A stretch of DNA of 64,000 nt from Pseudodesulfovibrio sp. (GTDB lineage: Bacteria; Desulfobacterota; Desulfovibrionia; Desulfovibrionales; Desulfovibrionaceae), in NCBI RefSeq assembly GCF_028692895.1, contig NZ_JAQUWN010000003.1, positions 34,239 to 98,238 on the forward strand. Direction: 5' to 3'. The notes under the pieces were generated by a model, which had not been told where the DNA came from, did not search any database, and worked only from the letters and a program-made list of their open reading frames with translations. The position numbers and the translations under genes were made by a program. This document shows, piece by piece, positions 1 to 9,898 of this stretch (position 1 is the stretch's first letter; every line of letters starts with the position of its first letter).

Positions 1-1488
1 GTGGTCCAGCTTGAGATGGTGGCCGGGATGAACACCCTGGACAGCCTCTCGAACCAGCAGGCCCTGGAACTGGTCTTCGACACCGTGCACGAGGCCAGTC
101 CGTCCATCATCGATCTGGGCGTCATCGGCCAGAACGGCCGCCACGTGGCCTACAGCGGCCCCTTCGACCTGCGCGACGTCAACTACAAGGACGAGCCCTG
201 GTTCCATCAGGCCATGCTCAAGGGGCTGTACATCAGCGACGTGTTCATGGGCTTCCGCAACTTTCCCCACTTCATCATCGCGGTGAAGCGGCGGGAGGGC
301 GGCCGGACCTGGATACTTCGGGCCACCATCGACTCCGACATCTTCACCGGCCTGGTGCGCAACGTCCAGAGCGGAGCCTCGGGCGACGCCTACCTGGTCA
401 ACCGGGAGGGCGTGCTCCAGACCCCGTCGCGCTTCGGCGGCAAGGTGCTCGGCCAGGCGTCCCTGCCCGCATACCGGCCCTCGGGCGACGTGGACGTGGT
501 CCGCTGGACCGAGGACGGGACCGAGCTGGTGGCCGGGATCGCCCCCCTGGCCCACACCGACTGGCGGCTGGTGGTCATCGAGAACCAGCAGGAGGAGCTC
601 TCGCCTCTGCTGCGGGCCCAGTCCCTGATTTTCGGGCTGTTCCTGATCTGCGCCCTGATGATCGCGGCCGGGGCCTACCTGTCCGTCGGGTCCGTGGTCA
701 AGCGGCTCCAGAAGGCGGACAAGGCGCGTGCGGCCATGGACGCCGCCGTGGTGCAGTCCAACAAGATGGCCTCGCTGGGCAAGCTGGCCGCAGGGGTGGC
801 CCACGAGATCAACAACCCGCTGTCCATCATCCGCGAGAGCGCGGGCTGGATTCGCGACATCATCAACGACGGCGAGTTGGGCGAGTCCACGGCCGTGGAC
901 GATCTTCAGGAGGCCACGTCCGACATCGAGCGGCACGTGGAGCGGGCGCGCACGGTCACCCACCGAATGCTCGGCTTCGCCCGGCGCATGGAGCCCCTCC
1001 AGGAGGACGTGGACCTGAACATGCTGGCCCGCCAGACCGTCTCCTTCCTGGAAAACGAGATAAGGCACCGCAACATCGAGGTGGAGTGCCGCTTCGACCA
1101 GGACCTGCCGCTCATCACCACCGACGCCAACCAGATCCAGCAGGTCATTCTCAATCTGCTGGAGAACGCCATCGACGCCATCGGCCACGACGGCTGCATC
1201 GAGGTGGAGACCCGGCCCGGCGACGGCGCGGTGGTCATGGACATCGCCGACAGCGGGGAGGGCATCTCCCCGGAGAACGTCTCCAAGGTGTTCGACCCCT
1301 TCTTCACCACCAAGCCCACCGGCGAAGGCACCGGGCTCGGACTCTCCATCGTCTACAGCACGCTCAAGAAGCTCGGCGGGGGAATCGATGTGCGCAGTGA
1401 ACGTGGCGTCGGGACCACCTTCACCATCACCCTGCCCCTGGTCCACGTCAGCATTCCCGGACGTCAGGAGGAGTCATGGACAGAGTAA
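1..1488 (+). CDS. Cache-domain sensor histidine kinase (5'-truncated by the window)
   Basis: Membrane histidine kinase that should sense a periplasmic ligand and phosphorylate the receiver encoded directly downstream. Visible residues 1-190 look like the distal part of a double-Cache sensor, followed by a membrane segment at about 208-232. The HisKA dimerisation/phosphoacceptor helix has His268 in VAHEINNP, and an HATPase_c domain ends with the G-box GTGLGLS near 443-449. No first membrane helix is visible and the frame is open to base 1, so the true start lies upstream and the GTG at base 1 is probably internal. The stop overlaps the next gene by 13 bp, so the two are likely translationally coupled. 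Confidence 0.85.
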   Translation: MVQLEMVAGMNTLDSLSNQQALELVFDTVHEASPSIIDLGVIGQNGRHVAYSGPFDLRDVNYKDEPWFHQAMLKGLYISDVFMGFRNFPHFIIAVKRREGGRTWILRATIDSDIFTGLVRNVQSGASGDAYLVNREGVLQTPSRFGGKVLGQASLPAYRPSGDVDVVRWTEDGTELVAGIAPLAHTDWRLVVIENQQEELSPLLRAQSLIFGLFLICALMIAAGAYLSVGSVVKRLQKADKARAAMDAAVVQSNKMASLGKLAAGVAHEINNPLSIIRESAGWIRDIINDGELGESTAVDDLQEATSDIERHVERARTVTHRMLGFARRMEPLQEDVDLNMLARQTVSFLENEIRHRNIEVECRFDQDLPLITTDANQIQQVILNLLENAIDAIGHDGCIEVETRPGDGAVVMDIADSGEGISPENVSKVFDPFFTTKPTGEGTGLGLSIVYSTLKKLGGGIDVRSERGVGTTFTITLPLVHVSIPGRQEESWTE

Positions 1489-1874
1489 GAGTCCTCGTCG
1501 TCGACGATGAAGCCGATTTTCTGAAGCTCATCAAGCGACGGCTCGAAAAGCGGAACGTGGAGGTGTCCGTGGCGCCCGGCGGCCGCGAGGCCCTGGACCA
1601 TCTGGCCGGGCAGCCGACGGACGTGGTCATCCTGGACGTGCGTATGCCCGGCATGAGCGGCATCGACACGCTCAAGGAGATCCGCAAGCGCTACCGGGAG
1701 ACCGAGGTCATCATGCTCACGGGCCACGGCTCGGTGCAGTCGGGCATCGAGGGCATCAGCCACGGGGCCTACGACTACATGCTCAAGCCCTTCAACATCG
1801 ACGATCTGCTTGAACGTATCCGGGCCGCCTGCGAAAGGGCCCGTCTGAAGAAGGCGGAAAGGGAGCGTGCATGA
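1476..1874 (+). CDS. single-domain response regulator (CheY-like)
   Basis: Stand-alone receiver of 132 residues with no output domain. The acidic pair is Asp10-Asp11, the phosphoacceptor is Asp54 in VVILDVRMPG, the switch Thr is Thr82 in LTGHGS, and the conserved Lys is Lys104 in MLKPF. A strong GGAGGAG ribosome site lies just before the ATG, inside the end of the upstream kinase gene. It overlaps the following kinase start by ATGA. Sitting between two kinases, it is the likely phosphorelay partner of one or both; its effector cannot be told from sequence. Confidence 0.9.
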   Translation: MDRVRVLVVDDEADFLKLIKRRLEKRNVEVSVAPGGREALDHLAGQPTDVVILDVRMPGMSGIDTLKEIRKRYRETEVIMLTGHGSVQSGIEGISHGAYDYMLKPFNIDDLLERIRAACERARLKKAERERA

Positions 1875-2794
1875 CCCTTTGCAACGTGCGGCGCCTGCTG
1901 CGGATCGGGCAGTACGTCTGCCCCGGCCTGGTGCTCCTCCTGGCCTGGCTGGCCTGGCGTCGGCCCCTTGTCCACATCGGCATCATCTTCGCGATGACCG
2001 CCGCGGCGGCGGCCATCGCCATCTGGCTGGTGCTCCACCTGGCGGTGAGGCGCGTCCAGTCCGCCTGCGACGAGCAGTCCGAACTGGGCAACCAGCTCAT
2101 CCAGTCCCAGAAGATTCTGGCCCTTGGCGAGATTTCCACGGGCATCGCCCATGAGATCAACAACCCGCTGAACATCATCATGCAGGAGGCCGAGCTGGTT
2201 CGCGCAGACCTGGAGATGGACGTCAATCCCGAGGCCCTGCACGAGATCAAGGAGAGCCTGGAAGTCATCATCCGCCAGGTGGAGCGCTGCTCGGACATCA
2301 CCCACAAGCTGCTGGACTTCGCGCGCAAGCGGGTGCCCATCTCCCAGCCTGCGAACCTGAACCGGCTGATGGAGGACATGCTCGACCTGCTGGAGCGCGG
2401 CGGCGGACCGGGCAACGTGGAGATCGTCAAGGCCTTCGACCCGCTCCTGCCCATGGTCAAGACCGATCCGCCCCTGCTCCGCCAGGTCTTTCTCAACCTG
2501 CTCATCAACGCGGTCCAGGCCATGGAGGAGTCCGGCGGCTTCCTCTACGTCACCACCTACGTGGACCACGCCCAGGTCTGCGTCGAGGTGCGCGACACCG
2601 GGCCGGGCATTCCCCAGGAGAACCTGGAGCGGGTCTTCAACCCGTTTTTCACCACCAAGGAGCCGGGCAAGGGCACGGGGCTCGGCCTGTCCGTGAGCGT
2701 GCGCATCGTCAGCCAGCTCGGCGGCGACATGGCGGTGCGTTCGGAAAAGGGCTCCGGAGCGGCCTTCACGGTATGCATTCCCATAACAGCCTAA
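1871..2794 (+). CDS. membrane-anchored sensor histidine kinase
   Basis: A short kinase of 307 residues. Two hydrophobic helices at about 18-30 and 34-58 form an N-terminal anchor with almost no periplasmic loop, so it probably senses a membrane or cytoplasmic signal or relays from a partner. HisKA carries His94 in GIAHEINNPLN. HATPase_c has N-box NLLINAVQA and the G2 motif GTGLGLSVS. The start ATG overlaps the preceding receiver's stop and has GGGAG five bases upstream. It is the middle gene of a kinase-receiver-kinase-receiver-kinase array. Confidence 0.88.
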   Translation: MTLCNVRRLLRIGQYVCPGLVLLLAWLAWRRPLVHIGIIFAMTAAAAAIAIWLVLHLAVRRVQSACDEQSELGNQLIQSQKILALGEISTGIAHEINNPLNIIMQEAELVRADLEMDVNPEALHEIKESLEVIIRQVERCSDITHKLLDFARKRVPISQPANLNRLMEDMLDLLERGGGPGNVEIVKAFDPLLPMVKTDPPLLRQVFLNLLINAVQAMEESGGFLYVTTYVDHAQVCVEVRDTGPGIPQENLERVFNPFFTTKEPGKGTGLGLSVSVRIVSQLGGDMAVRSEKGSGAAFTVCIPITA

Positions 2795-2807
2795 CGGGAG
2801 TATGAAG

Positions 2808-3233
2808 ATGCAAACGACGGCAAGAGTGCTCGTTGTGGACGACGAGGATCGGTTCCGACAGACCATTCGGCGGCTGCTGGAAAAGGCGGGCCACACCGTG
2901 GACGAGGCCCCGGACGGGACCACAGCCCTCGGGATGCTTGAGTCCGGCGACTTCGACGTGGTCCTGCTGGACCTGAAGATGCCCGGCCTCTCGGGCGAGG
3001 ACACCTTCCTGAAGATTCGCCAACTGGGCATCGACGCGGAGGTCGTCTGCCTCACCGGGCACGTCTCCGTGGCCGACGCCACCAAGCTGCTCCAGAAGGG
3101 GGCCTTCGACTATCTGCTCAAGCCCGCGTCCGTCAGCGAGATTCTGCAGTGCGTCAGCCGGGCGGCGGAGAGCAAGATGCTCCGCAACGAGAAGATCGAG
3201 GTCTCGCAGCTCCTCGGCTACGGTGACGACTAA
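2808..3233 (+). CDS. single-domain response regulator (CheY-like)
   Basis: Stand-alone receiver of 141 residues. Acidic pocket Asp11-Asp12, phosphoacceptor Asp55 in VVLLDLKMPG, switch Thr83 in CLTGHV and Lys105 in LLKPAS are all present, so it should be phosphorylated normally. I place the start at 2808 rather than the in-frame ATG at 2802, because GGGAG at 2796-2800 would sit one base from 2802 but seven from 2808. It is a paralogue of the receiver at 1476 and probably serves the kinase immediately before or after it. Confidence 0.88.
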   Translation: MQTTARVLVVDDEDRFRQTIRRLLEKAGHTVDEAPDGTTALGMLESGDFDVVLLDLKMPGLSGEDTFLKIRQLGIDAEVVCLTGHVSVADATKLLQKGAFDYLLKPASVSEILQCVSRAAESKMLRNEKIEVSQLLGYGDD

Positions 3234-3269
3234 CCGGCTCCGGGGGGGCCGTATGCGCGGGATGAAAGC

Positions 3270-4799
3270 ATGAACGACGATTTTGGTTACGAAGCGCTGG
3301 GCAACTGTTACTGGAACGGGTCCATGGGCTCGTTCGTCGTGGGGATCATCGGTTCGGGCCCGGCCTTCAAGGTTCTGCTCGACATCATCTACAACGAGGC
3401 CTTCCGGGAGTTCCTGCCCGAGATGCGCCTGGCCGCCGTGAGCGAGCTGGACCCGGCCCAGTCGGACGCCGGGCTGGTCGAGCCGGGTTGCCCCCTCTAT
3501 CCCACCTGGCGCGAAATGCTCGACAACCACCCGGAGATCAACCTGGTGGTGGAGCTGGGCTGCGACGAGGAGCTGCTCCAGGCGGTCCGGGCGGCCCTGC
3601 CGGAGCACGTCTCGCTCATGGACCACCGCGAGGCGGTCTTCTTCTGCGGCATGCACGACATGGCCCTGGTCAAGGGCAACTTCATGAACCAGATGGACCA
3701 CCAGCGCACCCTGATCCAGTCCATCATCGACGAAATCCGCGAGGACATCTTCCTCCTCGACAAGAGCGGCAACGTGGTGGACGTGAACCGGATCGTCTGG
3801 CAGCGAGCCGGGGTCTCGCGCAGGAGCCTGCTGGGCCTGCCGTGCTGGCACGGCGCGCGGCTGCGCGACGGCTCGGTCTTCTGCCGCCACCTGGACCCGG
3901 CCTGTCCCTTCCACAAGACCCTGCAGAGCGGCGAGAAGGAGGAGACCCTGGTCACCAGGGTCAACGGCAGCGGACTGCTCCAGTATTACCGGCTCTACGC
4001 CTATCCCATTTTCGACATGCGCGGGCACATGACCCACGTCATGGTCATGCACCGCGACATCACCGAGCGGACCCACCGCGAGAAGTATCAGCAGCAGCAC
4101 GACAAGTTCGCCATCATCGGCGAGATGTCCACCTATCTGGCCCACGAGATCCGCAACCCGCTCTTCGCGGTGGGCGGATTCGCCAACTCCCTGCTCAAGT
4201 CGCCCAACCTGGGGGAAAAGGAGCGGGAAAAGGTCCAGATCATCGTCAGCGAGACCATGCGCCTCGACCGGATGCTGACCAACATGCTCAACTTCGCCCG
4301 GCCCTCGCGCGCTCCGGAGGGGAGGGTCGACATCGTGGCCGTGTGCAACGACGCGGCGGAGCTCATGGGCATCGGCTACGGCAAGCAGGGCTACCAGGTG
4401 GAGGTCCGCCAGCAGCGCACCCCGCTGCCCTCGGTGCAGGGCGACCCGGACGCCCTCAAGCAGTGCCTGGTCAACCTCATCAAGAACGCCATCGAGGCCA
4501 TGCCCGACGGCGGCGTCATCGCCCTGGAGCTGACCCTGGACCAGGCCATGGTGGTTGTCCGGGTCAGGGACCAGGGCATCGGCATGGGCGAGCACGAGCT
4601 GGATCAGGTTTTCAACCCATTCTATTCCACCAAGAAGGAAGGGAGCGGCCTGGGGCTGGCCATGATCAAGAAGATCGTGGAGGAGTGCGGCGGCCGCGTC
4701 CAGTTGGCCAGCGTCCCGAACCAGGGGACCACGGTCTCGCTCTACCTTTGCCCGAGCCTCGACGTCCCGGGCGACAAGGCGCTCCCGGCGGGCAAGTAG
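3270..4799 (+). CDS. PAS histidine kinase with an N-terminal Rossmann-like domain
   Basis: Soluble kinase of 509 residues with no obvious membrane helix. Residues about 18-130 start with VVGIIGSGPAF, a glycine-rich turn typical of a dinucleotide-binding Rossmann fold of the Gfo/Idh/MocA kind. They continue with alternating strand-helix segments (RLAAVSEL, INLVVELG). A PAS domain spans about 150-270 and contains a Cys-containing stretch (CWHGAR, CRHLDPACPFH). HisKA has His292 in LAHEIRNPL, followed by HATPase_c ending in GSGLGLAM. It closes the five-gene signalling array. NAD or another nucleotide as input is an inference from the fold; the PAS cysteines could instead hold a cofactor. Confidence 0.8.
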   Translation: MNDDFGYEALGNCYWNGSMGSFVVGIIGSGPAFKVLLDIIYNEAFREFLPEMRLAAVSELDPAQSDAGLVEPGCPLYPTWREMLDNHPEINLVVELGCDEELLQAVRAALPEHVSLMDHREAVFFCGMHDMALVKGNFMNQMDHQRTLIQSIIDEIREDIFLLDKSGNVVDVNRIVWQRAGVSRRSLLGLPCWHGARLRDGSVFCRHLDPACPFHKTLQSGEKEETLVTRVNGSGLLQYYRLYAYPIFDMRGHMTHVMVMHRDITERTHREKYQQQHDKFAIIGEMSTYLAHEIRNPLFAVGGFANSLLKSPNLGEKEREKVQIIVSETMRLDRMLTNMLNFARPSRAPEGRVDIVAVCNDAAELMGIGYGKQGYQVEVRQQRTPLPSVQGDPDALKQCLVNLIKNAIEAMPDGGVIALELTLDQAMVVVRVRDQGIGMGEHELDQVFNPFYSTKKEGSGLGLAMIKKIVEECGGRVQLASVPNQGTTVSLYLCPSLDVPGDKALPAGK

Positions 4800-4830
4800 G
4801 CCCCGCGCCCCCAGGCCGTCCGGGAGCGGC

Positions 4831-4898
4831 GTGCACACCGCCCGTGTCGCTTGCACTACCTGCACTTTTTGTGCAAAATAATGTGCATAAGAGTGCAC
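4831..4898 (+). promoter_or_regulatory. cluster of TGCAC inverted repeats upstream of a sigma-54 promoter
   Basis: GTGCAC occurs at 4831-4836, a perfect inverted repeat TGCAC-N5-GTGCA at 4861-4875, and GTGCA-N6-TGCAC at 4883-4898. They lie about 90-160 bp before the predicted start of the ZraP-like gene's sigma-54 transcript, the usual distance for enhancer sites. The likely binder is the ZraR-like activator at 8488. Binding itself is inferred. Confidence 0.5.
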
Positions 4899-4962
4899 TT
4901 CTGTCGCGATCACGTCACGGGATTATCCTTTTATAGTGTTTTATCTCAAGCTGTTGCGAGTT

Positions 4963-4978
4963 TGGCACGCCGCGTGCT
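4963..4978 (+). promoter_or_regulatory. sigma-54 (-24/-12) promoter of the ZraP-like gene
   Basis: The sequence is TGGCACG-CCGC-GTGCT, with GG and GC separated by exactly 10 bases as sigma-54 requires; only the first T of TTGC is replaced. Predicted transcription start is near 4989, about 60 bases before the start codon. Confidence 0.7.
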
Positions 4979-5051
4979 TTATGTCGGGCAGGCAATGACC
5001 TTCCCCACATCAAAACATGGCAGAGATGCAACGATACAAGGAGAGATGAAC

Positions 5052-5597
5052 ATGACCAGGAAAAACGTGACCACTTTTGCGCTGGCTCTGGCGCTCGTGA
5101 TGACCGTGGCGGGCTTCGCCTCGGCGGGCCCCGGCGGACAGGGATACCATGGCCGCGGCGGCTGCGGCGCGTGGAGCGGCGGGCCGGCCTGCGGCAACGG
5201 CGGCCCCGGGCTGCGAGGCATTTATTCCCAGTTGACCCCGGAGAAGAAGGCGGCCGTGGACAAGATCTTCGAGAGCTACCGCGGCAAGTTCGACGCGGTG
5301 CGCAACGAGCTGGAGACCAAGCACGCGGTGCTTGAGGCCATGGTCAACGGCGGCCAGGCCGACGAGAAGAAGATCGGCAAGGTCGTCAGCGACATGTCCG
5401 GCCTGCGAGACAAGATGGTCGACCTGCGCAAGGACCTGCGCGCCGACCTGTCCAAGGAGCTGGGCATCGAGCTGCCCGAGACCGGTTTCGGCCGCGGCTG
5501 CCCGGGCTTCGGCTCCGGCAACGGCCCTGACGACTGCCCGGGCTATGGCCCCGGCCAGGGGCGCGGAATGCGCGGCGACGGCCCCCGTTGGCAGTAA
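5052..5597 (+). CDS. Spy/ZraP-like periplasmic chaperone-type protein
   Basis: Exported small protein of 181 residues. A Sec signal peptide (about residues 1-25, ending FASAG) precedes a Gly/Cys-rich stretch. A helical region then starts with LTPEKKAAVDKIFESY and resembles the LTxxQ-type helices of Spy/ZraP/CpxP family periplasmic chaperones. The C-terminus is again Gly/Pro rich with cysteines (GRGCPGFG, DDCPGYG), which could bind metal. ATG 5052 is chosen over 5046 because AAGGAG at 5038-5043 is then eight bases away. It has its own sigma-54 promoter and heads a ZraP-membrane protein-ZraS-ZraR arrangement, consistent with envelope or metal stress response. Confidence 0.75.
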   Translation: MTRKNVTTFALALALVMTVAGFASAGPGGQGYHGRGGCGAWSGGPACGNGGPGLRGIYSQLTPEKKAAVDKIFESYRGKFDAVRNELETKHAVLEAMVNGGQADEKKIGKVVSDMSGLRDKMVDLRKDLRADLSKELGIELPETGFGRGCPGFGSGNGPDDCPGYGPGQGRGMRGDGPRWQ

Positions 5598-5769
5598 CTT
5601 TCCGTTAACCGGAAAACAGGATTGCACGGGACGGTTTCTCATGGGGAGAAACCGTCCCGCTGCGTGAAAATAACCACTGCAACAGAGCGGGAAATACAGT
5701 ATCATGCTCGGGAGGCGGGCCAGGGAGTGTGCGCCCCTTGACCCTCGAAACCCCCAAAGGAGACCTCCG

Positions 5770-6588
5770 ATGCTTCGCAAGATCACTTCATTGACCGCGT
5801 TGCTTTCCTTCCTGGTCACGCTGACCACCAGCGTGGTCCTTTACATCGTGCCCCACGGCCGCGTGGCCTACTGGGCCGACTGGACCTTCCTGGGCCTGTC
5901 CAAGGACCAGTGGGACGGGACCCACATCACCGTCGGCACGCTGTTCATTGTGGCCCTCCTGCTGCACGTCTGGCTCAACTGGAAGCCGCTCATGGCCTAC
6001 ATGAAGAACAAGGCGCGCCAGATGGTGGTCCTGACCGGGCCCATGATCGTCAGCGTGGCCATCACCCTGTTCGTCTTCTTCGGCACCCTGCTGGGGCTGC
6101 CGCCCATGCAGCAGATTCTCGATTTCGGCGCGTCCATCAAGGACGACGCCGTCAAGACCTACGGCAACCCGCCCTTCGGCCATGCCGAGCTGAGCCCGCT
6201 GGACAAGTTCTGCGGCTACCTCGGCCTGGACGTGGAAAAGGCCGTGGCCGCCCTCAAGGCGGCCGGATACACCCTGGAGAAGGGCGCGGCCACCGAGTTG
6301 AAGGACATCGCCCGGTCCAGGGGCGTGAGCCCGCAGCATGTCTTTGAGGACATACGCGGCGGACTGGGCGGCGATCCCTTCGGCCGTCTGCCCGCCGACC
6401 CGCCCCAGGGGCTGGGCCGCATGGCCTTCTCGGAGGTCTGCGCCGGGTTCGGCCTGCCCGTGGAGGACGCCATCGCCCGGCTGAAGGCCAAGTCCGTCAA
6501 CGCCACGCCGGAAATGACCATCAAGGACATCGCCGCGGGCAGCGACATGAAGCCCCGCGACGTCTACGAGATTCTCCGGGGCAACTAG
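5770..6588 (+). CDS. DUF4405-type integral membrane protein
   Basis: Protein of 272 residues. The N-terminal half has about three hydrophobic helices (near 8-25, 55-70 and 84-106), with His in the second helix (LLLHVWLNW). This resembles DUF4405/cytochrome-b-like membrane domains that may hold heme. The soluble C-terminal half contains two copies of a roughly 60-residue unit (SPLDKFCGYLGLDVEKAV ... and SEVCAGFGLPVEDAI ...), each ending in an LKDIA/IKDIA helix. The ribosome site AAAGGAGA precedes ATG 5770. It lies between the ZraP-like gene and its kinase and is presumably co-transcribed with them. Heme binding and role are inferred. Confidence 0.65.
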   Translation: MLRKITSLTALLSFLVTLTTSVVLYIVPHGRVAYWADWTFLGLSKDQWDGTHITVGTLFIVALLLHVWLNWKPLMAYMKNKARQMVVLTGPMIVSVAITLFVFFGTLLGLPPMQQILDFGASIKDDAVKTYGNPPFGHAELSPLDKFCGYLGLDVEKAVAALKAAGYTLEKGAATELKDIARSRGVSPQHVFEDIRGGLGGDPFGRLPADPPQGLGRMAFSEVCAGFGLPVEDAIARLKAKSVNATPEMTIKDIAAGSDMKPRDVYEILRGN

Positions 6589-6597
6589 CGGGGCGGC

Positions 6598-8487
6598 ATG
6601 GAAGTACACTCCTACGACAGCATGGAGAAGGGGCCGCTGGTGGCCCTGGTCCTCGCTCTCATCGTGCTCGGGCTCGGCAGCCTGTATCTGACCTGGCGGT
6701 CCATCGCCCATCAGCGCGAGATCGTGGAGGACCACATGATAATGACCGGCTCCTCCATCCTGCGCGGGGTGGAGAACAACCTCTCGCGCTTCCGCCGGTC
6801 CGTGCGCATGAGCCCCCAGGCCGCGCCCCTGTTCCCCGCCATGGCCGAGGAGCTGTTCGCCGAACTCGCCAAGTCAGAGGACATCCAGTTCATCACCCTG
6901 CTCGGGGAGGACGGCCGTCCGCTGGTCACCTCCGAGGAGGACAAGCGCATGCCCGCCCTGGAGCTGCCGGAGACCGTGACCCGCGACATCGAGCCGGGCC
7001 GCGCCTGGCACGTCATGGCCCAGTTCGGCAAACGCGCCGTGCTCATCTCCGGCCTGATGGCCGACCCGGCCCTGTCCGCCCTGACCCGTGGGGAGTTCCC
7101 CCGGGGCGGCATGGGCCAGGGCATGGGCCAGGGTATGGGGCCGGGCATGGGCCAGGGTATGGGGCCGGGCATGGGCCAGGGTATGGGGCCGGGCATGGGC
7201 CAGGGCCAGGGGTTCGGGCAGGGGCAGGGCCAGGGGCCCGGCCTCCAGCCGGAGGAGCCGCCCGCCGAGGTCCGGCCGGTCTACCTGGTGGTGGGCCTCA
7301 ATGCGGAAAAGCACCTGGCCCAGTTCCGCCAGTACCGGCGGGCGGCCATCTATCAGACCGGCTACGTCTTCCTGGCCGCCGTGGTGCTCTGGTCCCTGGC
7401 GTTCGCCTACCTGCGCCGTCGCAGCGAGGGGCGCAAGCTGGTGCGCATGGAGCGGTTCCAGAACAAGCTGCTCGACAACATGCCCGACGGTCTGGTCACC
7501 CTGGCCGAGACCGGCGAGATCCTGGCGGCGAACAGGTCGGCCAAGCGATTGCTGGCGCCCCAGGGCGAGTCCGTGCCGCCGGAGATCATCGGCGTCAACT
7601 GGGCCAGGTTCGACTTCGGCCTGGAACCGGGCCGCTCGCCCCACGCCTGGGAGCAGTTCGACTACCAGGGCCGCCAGTTGGAAATCCTGGCCCTTCCGCT
7701 CCTGGGCAGCGGCGAGGAGCCCTCGCCAGACCTGAGCCGCTACCTGGTGCTCATTCGCGACCGCACCGAGATCCGCTCCCTGGAGGAGGACCTGAACGAG
7801 GCCAAGCGGCTGGCGGCCATCGGCTCCCTGGCCGCAGGCGTGGCCCACGAGGTGCGCAACCCGCTCAGCTCCCTGCGCGGCTTCGCCCAGCTCTTCGCCA
7901 CCAAGCTCAAGGGCCAGGCCCCCCTCGACCGCTACGCCTCGACCATGGTCCAGGAGGCCGACCGGCTCAATCGCGTGGTCACGGACCTGCTTTACCTGGC
8001 CCGGCCGCGCCAGCTCGACCCCCAGGACATCGACCTGGCCGAGCTCGGCGACTCCCTGTCGCAGCTCATGCGCTTCGACTTCGAGGACAAGCAGGCCGAG
8101 CCCGCGTTCGACTTCGGCGGCCGCACCGTGTACGCCGACCCGGACGCCCTGCGCCAGGTCCTGCTCAATCTCATTTCCAACAGCCTCGACGCCCTGGCCG
8201 GGTGCGGGGAATGCCCCGTGCCGGGCCACATCCGGCTCTCGGCCGAGGACGGCCCGGGCGGAACCTGGGTCGTGGTGGCCGACGACGGGCCGGGCATGAG
8301 CCCGGAGATCCGCGAGGAGGCCTTCAAGCCCTTCGTCACCGGCAAGAAGACCGGCACCGGGCTCGGCCTGGCCATCGTGCAAAACATCATGCGCGCCCAC
8401 AGGGGCCGGGTGGTCATCGACTCCGAGCCCGGCGAGGGCACGCGTGTGCGGCTGTTCTTTCCCGACAAAGAGAACGAGGATTCGTAG
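6598..8487 (+). CDS. ZraS-like sensor histidine kinase with Met/Gly repeats
   Basis: Kinase of 629 residues. TM1 is at about 12-32, a periplasmic sensor runs to about 255, and TM2 is near 257-277. A PAS domain lies at about 285-395. HisKA has His417 in GVAHEVRNPLS, and HATPase_c ends with GTGLGLAIV. Inside the periplasmic domain, about residues 170-218 are almost pure Gly-Met-Gln/Pro, encoded by 24-bp tandem repeats. Methionine-rich periplasmic segments can bind Cu(I) or Ag(I); whether this one does is inference. It ends one base before the start of its cognate sigma-54 regulator, and together with the ZraP-like gene matches the ZraPSR theme. Confidence 0.85.
   Translation: MEVHSYDSMEKGPLVALVLALIVLGLGSLYLTWRSIAHQREIVEDHMIMTGSSILRGVENNLSRFRRSVRMSPQAAPLFPAMAEELFAELAKSEDIQFITLLGEDGRPLVTSEEDKRMPALELPETVTRDIEPGRAWHVMAQFGKRAVLISGLMADPALSALTRGEFPRGGMGQGMGQGMGPGMGQGMGPGMGQGMGPGMGQGQGFGQGQGQGPGLQPEEPPAEVRPVYLVVGLNAEKHLAQFRQYRRAAIYQTGYVFLAAVVLWSLAFAYLRRRSEGRKLVRMERFQNKLLDNMPDGLVTLAETGEILAANRSAKRLLAPQGESVPPEIIGVNWARFDFGLEPGRSPHAWEQFDYQGRQLEILALPLLGSGEEPSPDLSRYLVLIRDRTEIRSLEEDLNEAKRLAAIGSLAAGVAHEVRNPLSSLRGFAQLFATKLKGQAPLDRYASTMVQEADRLNRVVTDLLYLARPRQLDPQDIDLAELGDSLSQLMRFDFEDKQAEPAFDFGGRTVYADPDALRQVLLNLISNSLDALAGCGECPVPGHIRLSAEDGPGGTWVVVADDGPGMSPEIREEAFKPFVTGKKTGTGLGLAIVQNIMRAHRGRVVIDSEPGEGTRVRLFFPDKENEDS
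7120..7205 (+). repeat. 24-bp tandem repeat inside the kinase sensor domain
   Basis: Three exact 24-bp units at 7120-7143, 7144-7167 and 7168-7191, plus a partial fourth, encode repeated GMGQGMGP blocks. The tract is in frame, so unit gain or loss would change sensor length by eight residues without breaking the gene. Confidence 0.85.
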
Positions 8488-9897
<1,410 letters not shown>

Positions 9898-9898
9898 C

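Noticed and set aside
2766..4913. Long open minus-strand frame of about 700 codons opposite two signalling genes
   Set aside because: High-GC codon bias of the plus-strand genes creates open antisense frames; the translation is low-complexity His/Gly/Leu-rich with no family motif, while the plus strand has complete kinase and receiver motifs.
7106..7245. CRISPR-like array in the repeat region
   Set aside because: Repeats are contiguous without spacers, in frame and within a kinase gene; they encode Gly/Met repeats.
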